Part shown: piece by piece, positions 8,633-17,451 of the stretch
Numbering within the stretch: the first letter of the stretch is position 1
Layout: every line of letters starts with the position of its first letter
From: Cochlodiniinecator piscidefendens
GTDB taxonomy: Bacteria; Pseudomonadota; Alphaproteobacteria; Rhodobacterales; Rhodobacteraceae
Reading direction: 5' to 3'
Assembly (NCBI RefSeq): GCF_011326755.1
Contig: NZ_JAAOIE010000002.1
Coordinates: 620,001-684,000, forward strand
DNA length: 64,000 nt
The notes under the pieces: generated by a model
Told to the model about the DNA's origin: nothing
Database searches by the model: none
Seen by the model: the letters and a program-made list of their open reading frames with translations, nothing else
Position numbers and translations under genes: made by a program

Positions 8633-8660
8633 ATTAGCCCCCTGCTTAGACGGGGCTAAT
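8633..8660. terminator. Hairpin between convergent marC-like and hxlR-like genes
   Basis: ATTAGCCCC (8633-8641) pairs perfectly with GGGGCTAAT (8652-8660). The stem overlaps the last codons and the stop of the HxlR-type gene. Neither side has a clear U-tract, so termination efficiency is uncertain. Confidence 0.5.
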
Positions 8661-9188
8661 AACTTGGCAGGCGGCAGAACTAATCAACGCCCCAGAGTTA
8701 ACCGCCTGATACAACGGACGCGGCGGGCGGGCCTCATGATCCACACTGCGATGGACCCAGTTTTTATCTTCCATTGACCGCAGCGTTTCAGATAAAGCGC
8801 GATCGGAAATCGTCGCCAAATCTTTCTTTATTACACTAAACTGATTTGGTCTAAGAAGCGTTGTCAGAACTGGAACTGTCCAATTCCGACGGATCAATCT
8901 TTGCCCTTCGGCGTCGGATAAAGAAGTTATTTCGGCCGCAGCTTTTGCCATGACAGCTCCAAGCTGAGTTAACCGAAACTCAGGTCGCAACGGGTGTCCG
9001 TAGCCCGGGTTACGCTCAAGCAATTCAAGATCCATAAGATGCGTCATGCTTTTTGCAAAGGCCGTTCTATTCGCTCCGGTTGCAGAAATCAGAGCGGCCT
9101 GTCGCCCCGGCACACCCAGATGAAGGTTGGCCAAGATCGGTAAAGACCACGCACGTGAGGTAATATTGACAAACATTTTTATGTCCAT
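8646..9188 (-). CDS. HxlR-type winged-helix regulator with two wHTH halves
   Basis: A 180-residue protein that appears to hold two winged-helix units. The second (about residues 95-165: RNWTVPVLTTLLRP, ISDRALSETLRSMEDKNWVHR) is a good HxlR domain. The first (about 8-75: RAWSLPILANLHLG, NRTAFAKSMTHLMDLELLERN) is a diverged copy of the same layout. HxlR proteins usually have one domain and act as dimers, so this may be an internal pseudo-dimer. It is divergent from a VOC protein, its probable target, with a 38-base shared promoter carrying a dyad. The effector is unknown. Confidence 0.8.
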   Translation of the reverse strand: MDIKMFVNITSRAWSLPILANLHLGVPGRQAALISATGANRTAFAKSMTHLMDLELLERNPGYGHPLRPEFRLTQLGAVMAKAAAEITSLSDAEGQRLIRRNWTVPVLTTLLRPNQFSVIKKDLATISDRALSETLRSMEDKNWVHRSVDHEARPPRPLYQAVNSGALISSAACQVISPV

Positions 9189-9192
9189 AAAG

Positions 9193-9205
9193 TATAGTAG
9201 CTATA
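9193..9205. promoter_or_regulatory. Dyad in the hxlR/VOC divergent promoter
   Basis: TATAG-TAG-CTATA is a 13-base inverted repeat in the middle of the 38-base gap. It overlaps where the -10 boxes of both genes must lie, so binding there would shut both. It is a natural autoregulatory site for the HxlR-type protein; this is inference. Confidence 0.4.
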
Positions 9206-9226
9206 TTTTATAAAAAAGGGAAGCCC

Positions 9227-9598
9227 ATGTCGCTCATCTCATTAAATGAAACCATCACAATTGCCTTGTCGGTCTCAGATCGACATGCCAGCGCGGAGTG
9301 GTACGTAAAAACACTTGGATTTGAACTGATTTATCATGCGGATGAGGCTGGATGGTCCGAGATTCAAACCAACACAAAGGGTGTGACGCTTGGATTAGGT
9401 GAGCACACTCAACCTATGCCAGGAAACTGTGTTCCTGTGTTCGGCCTATCAGACCTTGATACTGCACGAAATGCGCTTGAACAGGCGGGTGTTTCCTTTG
9501 ATGGCCCCACCGATGTTATTGATGGCATGGTGAAAACCGCAACTTTTTACGATCCTGACCGTAATGCCTTAATGCTGGCAGAGGACCTAAGCCAATAA
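9227..9598 (+). CDS. VOC (glyoxalase/bleomycin resistance fold) protein
   Basis: A 123-residue vicinal-oxygen-chelate fold protein. The pattern is the usual one: TIALSVSDRHASAEWYVKTLGFELIYH at the start, a central VTLGLGEH, and the closing KTATFYDPDRNALMLAED, where the Glu of the last strand is a normal metal ligand position. A single short VOC unit implies a homodimer. Function in this family ranges from glyoxalase to antibiotic binding and cannot be narrowed. The start follows an AAAAAGGGAAG site. Its partner is the divergent HxlR-type regulator. Confidence 0.83.
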   Translation: MSLISLNETITIALSVSDRHASAEWYVKTLGFELIYHADEAGWSEIQTNTKGVTLGLGEHTQPMPGNCVPVFGLSDLDTARNALEQAGVSFDGPTDVIDGMVKTATFYDPDRNALMLAEDLSQ

Positions 9599-9671
9599 CA
9601 GAAAATGATGCGACTGGCATCTACTATACCAGTCGCACTTCCCAATCCTATACCCTCAAAACAAACATGTA

Positions 9672-10640
9672 TTAATTGTCGCTGTTTGTTTTCTCGAGTA
9701 ATCGTTTGAAGGCATCTTCGACGGATTGTGAATGCGTATACGGAAGAGAGTGCGGAGCACCTTCAACTGAAACTTGCATAGCCGAAGGGTTCAAGGCAGC
9801 CATACTATCTTTGCCTGAGATTGGGATGACTTCATCAGTTTCACCCCAAATGGCAAGCGTTGGAACACCTGACTTCTCTATTGCCTTATGTTCCCGCTCG
9901 AGCGGCCCATCTAATAGATGTCGCATGCTGGACAGCATAGAAGGAAGGTATCCGCGGTATTCCAACTCTCGCAGTTGCAGAGCGTGCACATCTTTTATTT
10001 CAACCGGCAACCCGGCTGCTTCAGCTTCAATACCCTTGCGAAACTGCCTGCCACCAAGCACGGTATACATCCAATCCCCCAGCACAGGCATCCCTACAAC
10101 CCATGCGGTAAAGCCACCCAGATCGTGTTTCAGCCCAGCTGGTGCAATCAAAGTCAGGTGATTTAGCCTTTCAGGGAACCGGGCTGCATATGCGGTTACA
10201 ACACCGCCCCCCATCGAATACCCAAACAGCGAAAAGCGTTCCTTAACACCCTGATCCTCCAACAGTTCATTCAACACATTGCAAAAAAACTCAGCACTTT
10301 GCTGGTTTTTTGTTCGATCAGAAAACCCGCGTCCATAATGGTCATAAGAAAGCACCCGAAAGCCCATTTTCACCAACCTAGGTGTAATAGCTTTCCAAAC
10401 GAAGGAAGGTGTCGATAAGCCATGAACCAAAACAGCAACCGGGCCATTTGCCGGACCATGCCATTCATAGTACGTGGTGCCCGAAGGCAGTTTGGCAAAA
10501 TGTCCTTCTGCACCTGCGCGCGCTGCGTCGTTCATTGGTTTGCGTGATAACTCAACCAATACCGGAAGCAATACAATCAATACCACGAATGCTAGTAAAT
10601 ATACATAAACCAATGTGTTATCCCCTGTTTTTCCACGCAT
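9672..10640 (-). CDS. Membrane-anchored alpha/beta hydrolase
   Basis: A 322-residue alpha/beta hydrolase with one N-terminal membrane helix (about residues 9-31, LVYVYLLAFVVLIVLLPVLV). Catalytic features are the oxyanion motif VHGLS, the nucleophile elbow GYSMGG, the acid in WGETDEVIP and the histidine in APHSLPYTH. Its start overlaps the end of the ornithine cyclodeaminase-family gene by 23 bases, implying translational coupling. The anchor suggests it acts on lipid-like or membrane-proximal esters, but no substrate can be assigned. Confidence 0.85.
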   Translation of the reverse strand: MRGKTGDNTLVYVYLLAFVVLIVLLPVLVELSRKPMNDAARAGAEGHFAKLPSGTTYYEWHGPANGPVAVLVHGLSTPSFVWKAITPRLVKMGFRVLSYDHYGRGFSDRTKNQQSAEFFCNVLNELLEDQGVKERFSLFGYSMGGGVVTAYAARFPERLNHLTLIAPAGLKHDLGGFTAWVVGMPVLGDWMYTVLGGRQFRKGIEAEAAGLPVEIKDVHALQLRELEYRGYLPSMLSSMRHLLDGPLEREHKAIEKSGVPTLAIWGETDEVIPISGKDSMAALNPSAMQVSVEGAPHSLPYTHSQSVEDAFKRLLEKTNSDN

Positions 10641-11541
10641 TCAAAATATAACGACTTGTCATCAAATCGAGATGGGCGCCGCCACCGTTTTTGAAAAGCG
10701 TTATCTCTTGATCCGATTGCCGGGCAAACGTACCTTCAGCCACATCATAATAATCCGCGCAAATGTCGGCCGGAGCAATGACACCCTCTTTCAAGGGGAT
10801 TTTCAATTCTCCGATATGCTCCAGCGTCGTACCGCGGCTATCAACAAATATGCGAGAACGCTGAAGCGCAACGTCATCGGTTTCACGCATATCCGGTCTA
10901 TAAGCCCCGATTAAATCAATATGTTGCCCGGGCTGGAACCACTCACCCTTGATAAAGGGATCTGTCGACATTGTTGCGCTGGTAACAATATCCGCGAGCT
11001 TAACAGCACATTCTAAATCAGTCACAGCCTGCGTGTCGGGAAACTCAGCTGCGAAGGCGTCAGCCCTGGCCGCGGAGCGGTTCCAGACGAAAAATTCCGC
11101 ATCAGGAAAAAGACTGCCATAAGCATTGCGTAAATTTCGCCCGACTGTCCCTGCCCCAATGATCAGAATTTTACGGCTATCTGGTCGCGCAAGAAGCTTA
11201 GCAGCCAAAAGACTATCGCCAGCCGTTTTCCATTTGGTAACCAAATGGAAATCAAGCAGAGCTTCCAACGCCCCGTCTTTATCGGAGAAAAGATTGACCA
11301 CACCATTGATCATAGGTTTTCCCTGCACGGTGTTACCCGGAAAAACCGTTGCCGCCTTTACCGCGACCCCCAACCCATCAATCATTGCTGAGCGGTTCAG
11401 TAGCGTATCGTCACCCCGATAGAGGAACGTGTCACCAATCGATGCTTTAGGCGCTTCATGACCTGCGACGAATGCGTCACATAAATCGCCCCAACTCGCA
11501 ACGCTGTCTCCATCCTTGAAGGAAATCGTTTCAATCTTCAT
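10618..11541 (-). CDS. Ornithine cyclodeaminase / mu-crystallin family protein
   Basis: A 307-residue NAD(P)-dependent enzyme of the OCD/mu-crystallin family. The N-terminal part contains KAATVFPGNTVQGKPMINGVVNLF, followed by the Rossmann motif IIGAGTVGRNLRNAYGSLFP (about 126-145) and the C-terminal FKNGGGAHLDLMTS characteristic of the family. Members include ornithine cyclodeaminase, alanine dehydrogenase and ketimine reductases. The ornithine-binding details cannot be checked here, so only the family is claimed. Its ATG overlaps the HAD gene's TGA (ATGA), and its own end overlaps the alpha/beta hydrolase gene. Confidence 0.85.
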   Translation of the reverse strand: MKIETISFKDGDSVASWGDLCDAFVAGHEAPKASIGDTFLYRGDDTLLNRSAMIDGLGVAVKAATVFPGNTVQGKPMINGVVNLFSDKDGALEALLDFHLVTKWKTAGDSLLAAKLLARPDSRKILIIGAGTVGRNLRNAYGSLFPDAEFFVWNRSAARADAFAAEFPDTQAVTDLECAVKLADIVTSATMSTDPFIKGEWFQPGQHIDLIGAYRPDMRETDDVALQRSRIFVDSRGTTLEHIGELKIPLKEGVIAPADICADYYDVAEGTFARQSDQEITLFKNGGGAHLDLMTSRYILNAWKNRG

Positions 11542-12164
11542 GGTTTCGCCTCCTCAAAGGATAATAACCCGTGAGCAATCAAAGTATCAGCCCAATCAGT
11601 CGCTGTGACAAACTGGTGCGTCTGCCATCCCCTCGCCTTCGCCGCGTTTATATTGTCTAACCGATCATCGGTGAACAACAATGCATCCGGCGCAATACCG
11701 CAATCAGCCTCTAACATCTGATAGATTTCCGGCTCTGGCTTTATCCGCTTCATATGCCCCGAAATATAACGGCGATCAAATTCCCGCAAAAAAGGATAAA
11801 CACCCTCTGACATAGCAAAGGTTTCAACGCCAAAATTTGTCAAAGCAAAAACCGGGATACCTTTGGTTTTCAAAGCGCGTAACAACGCCACTGAGTGATC
11901 AATCACAGGCCCGGTCAAATCGATCCAACGATCATGCCAAAGACGGATTTCGTCCTTAAACTTTGGGTATTCTTCGGCCAAGTCATAAAATATATCGCGA
12001 AACCCTTCGCCCCGATCCAACCGATCATTTGCGCCGTGCAAATCAACGGTTGCGAACATTTCCCGGCGTCGGTCTTCGCCGATGTGTTTGTCGTAAAACG
12101 GTTCCGGTTGCCATCCGATCAGGACATTCCCAATGTCAAATACCACTGCTTCAATCTTTGTCAT
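11538..12164 (-). CDS. HAD family phosphatase
   Basis: A 208-residue HAD-superfamily hydrolase, subfamily IA with a helical cap, similar in layout to YihX-type sugar phosphatases. Motif I is VVFDIGNVLIGWQP; it has Asp-Ile-Gly-Asn, so the second Asp of the usual DxD is Asn at position +3, as seen in the YihX group. Motif II is VFALTNF and motif IV is LLFTDDRLDNINAAKARGW. ATG 12164 follows an AGGGA site and begins the motif I strand; upstream in-frame sequence runs into the DMT exporter gene and is not used. It overlaps the following gene by 4 bases. Confidence 0.87.
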   Translation of the reverse strand: MTKIEAVVFDIGNVLIGWQPEPFYDKHIGEDRRREMFATVDLHGANDRLDRGEGFRDIFYDLAEEYPKFKDEIRLWHDRWIDLTGPVIDHSVALLRALKTKGIPVFALTNFGVETFAMSEGVYPFLREFDRRYISGHMKRIKPEPEIYQMLEADCGIAPDALLFTDDRLDNINAAKARGWQTHQFVTATDWADTLIAHGLLSFEEAKP

Positions 12165-12171
12165 TTTGTCC

Positions 12172-13140
12172 CTACCCTGTTGCCCGCGGTCTGGGCCGTG
12201 TTGGTGCGCCCTTTTTTCTTGTTTCCCGCCATGCTGAAAACAATCCTGATGCAATGATCATCGCGCTCCCAATCCAGACTGAAAGCGCAGGCCATTCTGA
12301 AAACACCAATACGCCCCAAACGATAGCAAGAGGCAACGCAATATATTCAAAAGGCGCGACGAGCCCTGCCTCACACAAACGATACGCCTGGCCAACCAGA
12401 TATCCCCCGGTCGAGCCAACAAGGCCTAGCAATAAGAATATTCCATAGTCCGATGTTTCTGGCCATATCCATCCTCGAAACACAAAGGCAAGCGCCGCAT
12501 TGTCTTGTTCTGAATAACGCCCGTCACCGAAAGATAATCCAACGGTACAACTTACCAGAATAAAGGCAATTTGCGGATAGAATGACAGCGCGGCACCGCG
12601 TTCGGTCCCTCCAGCTGCGCGGGTTAAAATATGCAAAGTTGCATAACCAAATGCCGCAGCTAAAGGTAACAACCCAGCGACCTGAAAACTGTGACCACCA
12701 GGTTGAACGATTACCATCACGCCAAGAAAACCAATCAGGACCGCTGTCCACCGAAACACACCGACTGCTTCCTTCAGGAAAATAACGGAAAACATTGTAA
12801 CGATTGCGGGGGTCACAAATGAAATCGCAACAGCATCGGCCAACGGCAATAACGTTAATCCCGAAAAAAACATCAAATTAGCAAACACAACAGCCAAACC
12901 GCGTAGGGCATGCAGGCCAAGCTTTTGTGACCGAAGAACCTGAAATCCCCCTTCTAGTGGAACGATCACAGCAAACAGAAATGCCATTCCGATCACAGAC
13001 CGGATCAAAACAACTTCATAAAGCGGATAACCATCTGAAAGAAATTTGAACAGAACATCAACAACAGAGAAACAAAAACCTGCGCCCAGCGCGGCTAGCA
13101 CACCTAAAACATTGAATTTATTATCATGTAGAGATGACAT
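12172..13140 (-). CDS. EamA/DMT family transporter
   Basis: A 322-residue inner-membrane protein with ten hydrophobic helices in two EamA repeats (for example GAGFCFSVVDVLFKFLSDGY and GLVGSTGGYLVGQAYRLCEA). It belongs to the drug/metabolite transporter superfamily, exporters of amino acids, nucleosides or metabolites. The basic C-terminal tail (RETRKKGAPTRPRPRATG) is cytoplasmic. It sits 7 bases upstream of the HAD gene, in the same leftward series as the ornithine cyclodeaminase-family gene, so an amino-acid-related export role is possible but unproven. Confidence 0.87.
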   Translation of the reverse strand: MSSLHDNKFNVLGVLAALGAGFCFSVVDVLFKFLSDGYPLYEVVLIRSVIGMAFLFAVIVPLEGGFQVLRSQKLGLHALRGLAVVFANLMFFSGLTLLPLADAVAISFVTPAIVTMFSVIFLKEAVGVFRWTAVLIGFLGVMVIVQPGGHSFQVAGLLPLAAAFGYATLHILTRAAGGTERGAALSFYPQIAFILVSCTVGLSFGDGRYSEQDNAALAFVFRGWIWPETSDYGIFLLLGLVGSTGGYLVGQAYRLCEAGLVAPFEYIALPLAIVWGVLVFSEWPALSVWIGSAMIIASGLFSAWRETRKKGAPTRPRPRATG

Positions 13141-13205
13141 TCAAACCCCGTTGCGATCGCGCTCATGCAAGCATTGGCGCATCACAACAAGGTTTGCAAC
13201 GATAT

Positions 13206-13661
13206 TCACCGAATGCGTTTGGCAGCGTTTAGCTCTCGATCTAGAGCCTCCAGAAACCGCGATCTATCAGCCTTTGAAAAACTCGGACCACCCCCCTGGC
13301 GAAACGGATCGGCAGCTCGTAAATCTGTCATAAGATCACGTGTTGCTAACACATTTCCGATGTTTGCTTGTGTCAACGCTTCGCCATTGTGCTTCAGGAC
13401 TTTTGCACCGGCTTCGACACATTTTGCGGCAAGGGGAATATCGCTGGTTACAACAACATCGCCTGCCTTTGCCCGCTCCGCAATCCACATATCAGCGACA
13501 TCAGGGCCATCAGGTACAAACACCGTTTCAACCAAAGGATTGGGCGATGGGCGCAACCCGCCATTACAAACCAAAAACATTTGGACTTTATGGCGCGTTG
13601 CTACTTTTTCCGCTTCGGCTTTCACTGGGCAAGCGTCAGCATCAATAAAAAGACTTGTCAC
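13206..13661 (-). CDS. YaiI/YqxD family protein (UPF0178, DUF188)
   Basis: A 151-residue protein of the YaiI/YqxD family, a PIN-like fold with unknown role. Family blocks are [17 protein letters not shown], the [30 protein letters not shown] region with conserved acids, and [29 protein letters not shown] near the end. The start is GTG 13661, whose GTGA overlaps the transhydrogenase stop by 4 bases, which fixes the start and indicates co-translation. Confidence 0.92.
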   Translation of the reverse strand: MTSLFIDADACPVKAEAEKVATRHKVQMFLVCNGGLRPSPNPLVETVFVPDGPDVADMWIAERAKAGDVVVTSDIPLAAKCVEAGAKVLKHNGEALTQANIGNVLATRDLMTDLRAADPFRQGGGPSFSKADRSRFLEALDRELNAAKRIR

Positions 13662-15109
13662 TTGGATTTAGCCTTGTCGTCGTCTTTCTCAGCCTTCTCT
13701 TTCTTCACCCGAAATTCATCAGGGATCGGCATGCGGTTAAAGGCATCCAACCCTGCAATTTTATATGCCTCAGCCAAAGTTGGATAGTTGAAAGTATTCT
13801 CAACAAAATAATCAACCGTGCCCTTCAGGTTCAGAACCGCCTGCGCAATATGGATAAGTTCAGTTGCCCCTTCGCCTACAATTTGAACCCCGAGCAAACG
13901 CCGAGTTTTCAAACTGACCAGCATTTTCAGCATACCATGCTCAAGACCCATAATATGCCCGCGCGAGGTTTCCCGAAAACGCGCAACGCCAACTTCGTAA
14001 GGGACCTCGCGTTCAATGGCCTCTTCCTCTGACATGCCAACAGTTGACATCTCGGGTACGGAATAGATCCCATATGGAAACCACGGGCTTTCGCGCAAGG
14101 TCGGCGTGTCCAGAGCGTGACATGCAGCAACCCGCCCTTGTTGTAACGACGTTGATGCAAGGCTTGGGTGCCCGATGACGTCACCTGCTGCGTAGATATG
14201 CGGCACTTTAGTTTGGTAGTTTTTGCGATCTACCTCAAGCCGCCCGCGCCGATCAGTTTTCAGGCCAACGGCATCCAAGTTCAGCTTTTGCGTCGCGCCC
14301 ATCCGTCCAGCAGCAAACAGTAACATATCTGCCCGGACATGGCGTCCATTGCTCATTGCAATCTCGACAAAGCTTCCTTTGTCTTCGATCTTTTCAACCT
14401 CAGACCCAAGACGCAAATCAACACCATTTTCGCGAATTTGATGGGTAAACTCCCCGATCAAAGTCCGGTCGATGAAATCTAGAAATGTGTCGCGCGGCTC
14501 AACCAGCGTTACGCGTACATCTAGTGCCGCAAACATCGTGGCGTATTCAACACCAATCACCCCAGCCCCAATGACAATTAGGCTACGCGGGATTGTCGCC
14601 ATATCAAGAAATTCATCACCGTCCAGTACAGTAGTTCCATTGAACGGAACATAATCAGGCCGATACGTCCGGGTGCCTGTTGCGATCAGGAATTTATCAC
14701 CGGTCATATGGTTTATTTCACCGGTATCTGAAACCACTTCGATCTCATTCTTTCCGATAAAACTGGCTTCGCCCGTGATCGTATCGACATGATTACGATT
14801 AAACTGATGTTCCAACACATCAACTTCGTGATCTAATGTCTGGTGTAGACGATCTTTCAAATCGCCAGCATTGATCCCCTCTTTTACACGATAGGAGCGC
14901 CCATAGAAACTGCGTTCACGCCAACCTGAGAGGTTCAAAACTGTTTCACGCAGGGTCTTTGATGGGATCGTTCCGGTGTGTACCGAAACGCCCCCTAAAC
15001 GGCCTGACCGCTCAATAACAAGAACCTTGCGTTGCAATTTCCCCGCCTGAATGGCGGCAGATCGACCCGCGGGGCCTGACCCGATGACAATAAGATCATA
15101 ATGGCTCAT
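13658..15109 (-). CDS. sthA: Soluble pyridine nucleotide transhydrogenase
   Basis: A 483-residue flavoprotein that exchanges reducing equivalents between NADPH and NAD+ in the cytosol. FAD motif: [23 protein letters not shown](P) motif: [20 protein letters not shown]. The C-terminal dimerisation region is normal ([35 protein letters not shown]). At the place where disulfide reductases carry the redox CxxxxC, this protein has SVHTGT, so both cysteines are gone; this separates it from lipoamide dehydrogenase and supports the call. ATG 15109 is preferred over an adjacent TTG at 15112. It lies between frmB (3-base gap) and the YaiI gene (4-base overlap). Confidence 0.92.
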   Translation of the reverse strand: MSHYDLIVIGSGPAGRSAAIQAGKLQRKVLVIERSGRLGGVSVHTGTIPSKTLRETVLNLSGWRERSFYGRSYRVKEGINAGDLKDRLHQTLDHEVDVLEHQFNRNHVDTITGEASFIGKNEIEVVSDTGEINHMTGDKFLIATGTRTYRPDYVPFNGTTVLDGDEFLDMATIPRSLIVIGAGVIGVEYATMFAALDVRVTLVEPRDTFLDFIDRTLIGEFTHQIRENGVDLRLGSEVEKIEDKGSFVEIAMSNGRHVRADMLLFAAGRMGATQKLNLDAVGLKTDRRGRLEVDRKNYQTKVPHIYAAGDVIGHPSLASTSLQQGRVAACHALDTPTLRESPWFPYGIYSVPEMSTVGMSEEEAIEREVPYEVGVARFRETSRGHIMGLEHGMLKMLVSLKTRRLLGVQIVGEGATELIHIAQAVLNLKGTVDYFVENTFNYPTLAEAYKIAGLDAFNRMPIPDEFRVKKEKAEKDDDKAKSK

Positions 15110-15112
15110 CAA

Positions 15113-15946
15113 TTACTCCGCATACATTGCTTCAGCGTGGAAACTGATGTGGTCTTCCATAAACGTTGACACAAAGAAATAGCTGTGGTCATAGCCTTTT
15201 TGCATCCGATAAACCGCATCTTGGCGGTTCGCGGAAATCGCTTCGGCCAATGCTGCGGGTTTCAGAAGATCAAAAAACTGATCATCCGCGCCTTGGTCAA
15301 TCAACACAGGACCAGCGAAACCTTTTTGCGCCATCAAAAGCGAAGCGTCATGTGCTGCCCATTTGCTTTCGTCGTCTCCCAAATACGCCGAAAGTTGCTT
15401 ACGTCCCCAATCGGAGGCGGTCGGATTTGCAATCGGTGCAAACGCCGAAACAGAACGATACCGATCTGGATAGGCCATCGCGATTGTCAACGCGCCGTGC
15501 CCCCCCATAGAATGACCGGTAATGCCCTGACGAGACTGATCCAAAGCGAATTTTTCAAATACCAACGCAGGCAATTCATCTGCAATATAGGTCCACATAT
15601 TGAAATGCGGCGCCCACGGCGTTTGTGTCGCGTCAACGTAGAACCCTGCACCTTGCCCAAGGTCATAAGCTTCGTCGTTTGCGATATCGTCACCACGCGG
15701 AGATGTGTCAGGGAAAATAACTGCGATACCCTGCTCTGCCGCCCAAGCCTGCGCGCCAGCTTTGGTCATAGCGTTCTCGTGGTTACAGGTTAAGCCAGAG
15801 AGATACCAGAGAACTGGGACCGGTCCGTCTTTAGCTTCTTCTGGCAAGAACAGACCAAACGTCATGTCACAACCGCATGCCTCGGAGGAGTGACGATACA
15901 CGCCCTGAACACCACCAAAACATTTGTTTTCTGAAATCACTTCCAT
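15113..15946 (-). CDS. S-formylglutathione hydrolase
   Basis: A 277-residue esterase of the FghA/FrmB type that releases formate from S-formylglutathione in glutathione-dependent formaldehyde detoxification. Family blocks are the opening ENKCFGGVQGVYRHSSEACG, LWYLSGLTCNHENAMTKAGAQ, FPDTSPRGDD, the nucleophile GHSMGGHGALTIAM, and the His in YDHSYFFVSTFMEDH. A GAGG site precedes ATG 15946. The usual partner, the glutathione-dependent formaldehyde dehydrogenase, is not in the window. It heads the leftward frmB-sthA-yaiI group. Demethylases elsewhere in this window can generate formaldehyde, but a direct link is not shown. Confidence 0.92.
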   Translation of the reverse strand: MEVISENKCFGGVQGVYRHSSEACGCDMTFGLFLPEEAKDGPVPVLWYLSGLTCNHENAMTKAGAQAWAAEQGIAVIFPDTSPRGDDIANDEAYDLGQGAGFYVDATQTPWAPHFNMWTYIADELPALVFEKFALDQSRQGITGHSMGGHGALTIAMAYPDRYRSVSAFAPIANPTASDWGRKQLSAYLGDDESKWAAHDASLLMAQKGFAGPVLIDQGADDQFFDLLKPAALAEAISANRQDAVYRMQKGYDHSYFFVSTFMEDHISFHAEAMYAE

Positions 15947-15969
15947 GGGAACCTCAATTGTTGATTAGC

Positions 15970-15996
15970 CCTGCATAACAACATTTGCAGGTTTTT
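15970..15996 (+). terminator. Small hairpin with T5 tail in the frmB leader
   Basis: CCTGCA (15970-15975) pairs with TGCAGG (15986-15991), followed by TTTTT on the forward strand. No forward gene ends here. On the reverse strand the same hairpin would sit in the 5' leader of the S-formylglutathione hydrolase gene. It is either an antisense terminator or a leader structure; weak evidence. Confidence 0.3.
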
Positions 15997-16084
15997 CCAT
16001 TTTGAATGCGACGAATCCATTTTCAGACGCGCTTATTCGGATTGTATCGCAGGATTCCAGCCATGATGCCATGACATGAGTCAT

Positions 16085-16119
16085 AAAACCAAACACCGGT
16101 AAAATCGGCATTTGGTTTT
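16085..16119. terminator. Terminator hairpin after the PagL-type gene
   Basis: AAAACCAAACACCG (16085-16098) pairs with CGGCATTTGGTTTT (16106-16119); 12 of 14 positions match and the loop is 7 bases. The reverse-strand copy ends in a T-rich arm 18 bases past the lipid A deacylase stop, so it likely ends that transcript. Confidence 0.65.
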
Positions 16120-16136
16120 AACAGGTTCCTAAGTTT

Positions 16137-16625
16137 TCAAAAACTTTGATGAATTCTAAGAGTCAGAGTTTCACTTCCGGGATTTACGGAGTTAAAACTG
16201 TTGTTCGATTTGTGATCAAGGGCAAGCGACAGGCTTCGGGTTTCGGACAGCCTATACCCAACACCAATCAGGGAACGAAACAGGATATCCCCCCCTAGAT
16301 CGCTCCCTCCGGATCCCGCTTTATATAGACCAGGCATGAAACTTGCTTCGGCAAACCAGCGGTCATTTATGTCGTAGTTTGCGTAGAACCCGAGACCAAC
16401 AAAAACGTCGGAATCGGTATCAATCTGTGCAGCAGCTCCAACACCAAATTGCCACCCGTCTTGATCAACGAATGGATCTGCATGAAGCTCAAAGACAAGT
16501 GCCTGCGCACCGGAATCTGTGTTGTTGGTGATGTCATCGTACCCTAACCCCAAAATAAACTCTGAGGCCGAAGCAGTTTGAACAGTGAGGGCGGCCGCGA
16601 ACACGGCTGAGAGTAAGTGTTTCAT
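16137..16625 (-). CDS. PagL-type lipid A 3-O-deacylase (acyloxyacyl hydrolase)
   Basis: A 162-residue outer-membrane beta-barrel with a signal peptide (about residues 1-20, cleaved after ASA). Strand-like stretches alternate along the mature part and it ends in aromatic Phe (IHQSF). The PagL catalytic triad is present with correct spacing: His138 and Ser140 in LDHKSNN, then Glu152 twelve residues on, as in PagL (His126, Ser128, Glu140). PagL enzymes remove the 3-linked acyl chain of lipid A at the cell surface. ATG 16625 is chosen because it opens the signal peptide. It is a single gene followed by its own terminator. Confidence 0.8.
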   Translation of the reverse strand: MKHLLSAVFAAALTVQTASASEFILGLGYDDITNNTDSGAQALVFELHADPFVDQDGWQFGVGAAAQIDTDSDVFVGLGFYANYDINDRWFAEASFMPGLYKAGSGGSDLGGDILFRSLIGVGYRLSETRSLSLALDHKSNNSFNSVNPGSETLTLRIHQSF

Positions 16626-16745
16626 ACCCTTGAAAAAGGTATGCTTTCCCTCACATTCAAATCCCAATTTGGTGATGCACTATCTATGCACATAAGCTGT
16701 GCAAAAATGCCAAACCGAACACTTAGATCGTGTTTAACCCGCGCT

Positions 16746-17447
16746 TCAATCGTCTTTCCGGAACGTGGTTAAAATCTCAGACAAAGGTTTTTTGATTTTG
16801 GCGACACTGGGTACAACAGCATCCTCAGCTGGATGTCCAACAGCAACAATCATAATCGGTTTTTCCGATGCAGGGCGTCCGCACATCTCATTCAAAAACT
16901 TCATCGGATTGGGCGTGTGGGTGAGGCTAACCAACCCCGCCATATGTAACGCGGTCAATAAGAAACCTGACGCTATTCCGACGCTCTCTGGAACGTAGTA
17001 ATTCTTATAACGCGTTCCATTGTTTGTCGTGCCATATCGTTGAGCAAAAATAACAATGAGCCACGGAGCTTTGTCCAAATGTGGTTTAGAGACACCGGTT
17101 CCGATAGGCTCTAACGCTTTTAGCCATTCGTCGCCCGCCCCACCAGCGTAAAACTTTTCTTCCTCGTCTTCTGACGCCTTTCTAATACGAGATTTCATCT
17201 CTGGATCAGAAATAGCAACAAAATGCCAAGGCTGGTGATTGGCCCCTGATGGAGCCGTCCCCGCAATACGAATACAACCAGCAATCACGTCTTCATCGAC
17301 GGGGCGATCAGAATAATCGCGCACGGTATGACGCGCTTTCATCATCTCGTAGAAACCCTCGACGGCATCTTCCATGTCTTCATCGCTCAACTCTAGACGG
17401 TCAGGAAGGGGAAGAGGCTCATATCGCACGTCGTCTTCACTATACAT
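16746..17447 (-). CDS. Nitroreductase family protein
   Basis: A 233-residue FMN-dependent nitroreductase-fold enzyme. FMN contacts are in RHTVRDYSDRPV and SGANHQPWHFVAI; the middle block VGIASGFLLTALHMAGLVSLTHTPNPM and the closing PIMIVAVGHPAEDAVVP are typical. The GANHQPW form and acidic N-terminal extension resemble the iodotyrosine deiodinase-like branch, but the substrate is not assignable. ATG 17447 is preferred over an adjacent TTG. It lies 4 bases from the AEC carrier stop on the same strand, so the two are probably co-transcribed. Confidence 0.87.
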   Translation of the reverse strand: MYSEDDVRYEPLPLPDRLELSDEDMEDAVEGFYEMMKARHTVRDYSDRPVDEDVIAGCIRIAGTAPSGANHQPWHFVAISDPEMKSRIRKASEDEEEKFYAGGAGDEWLKALEPIGTGVSKPHLDKAPWLIVIFAQRYGTTNNGTRYKNYYVPESVGIASGFLLTALHMAGLVSLTHTPNPMKFLNEMCGRPASEKPIMIVAVGHPAEDAVVPSVAKIKKPLSEILTTFRKDD

Positions 17448-17451
17448 CAAA

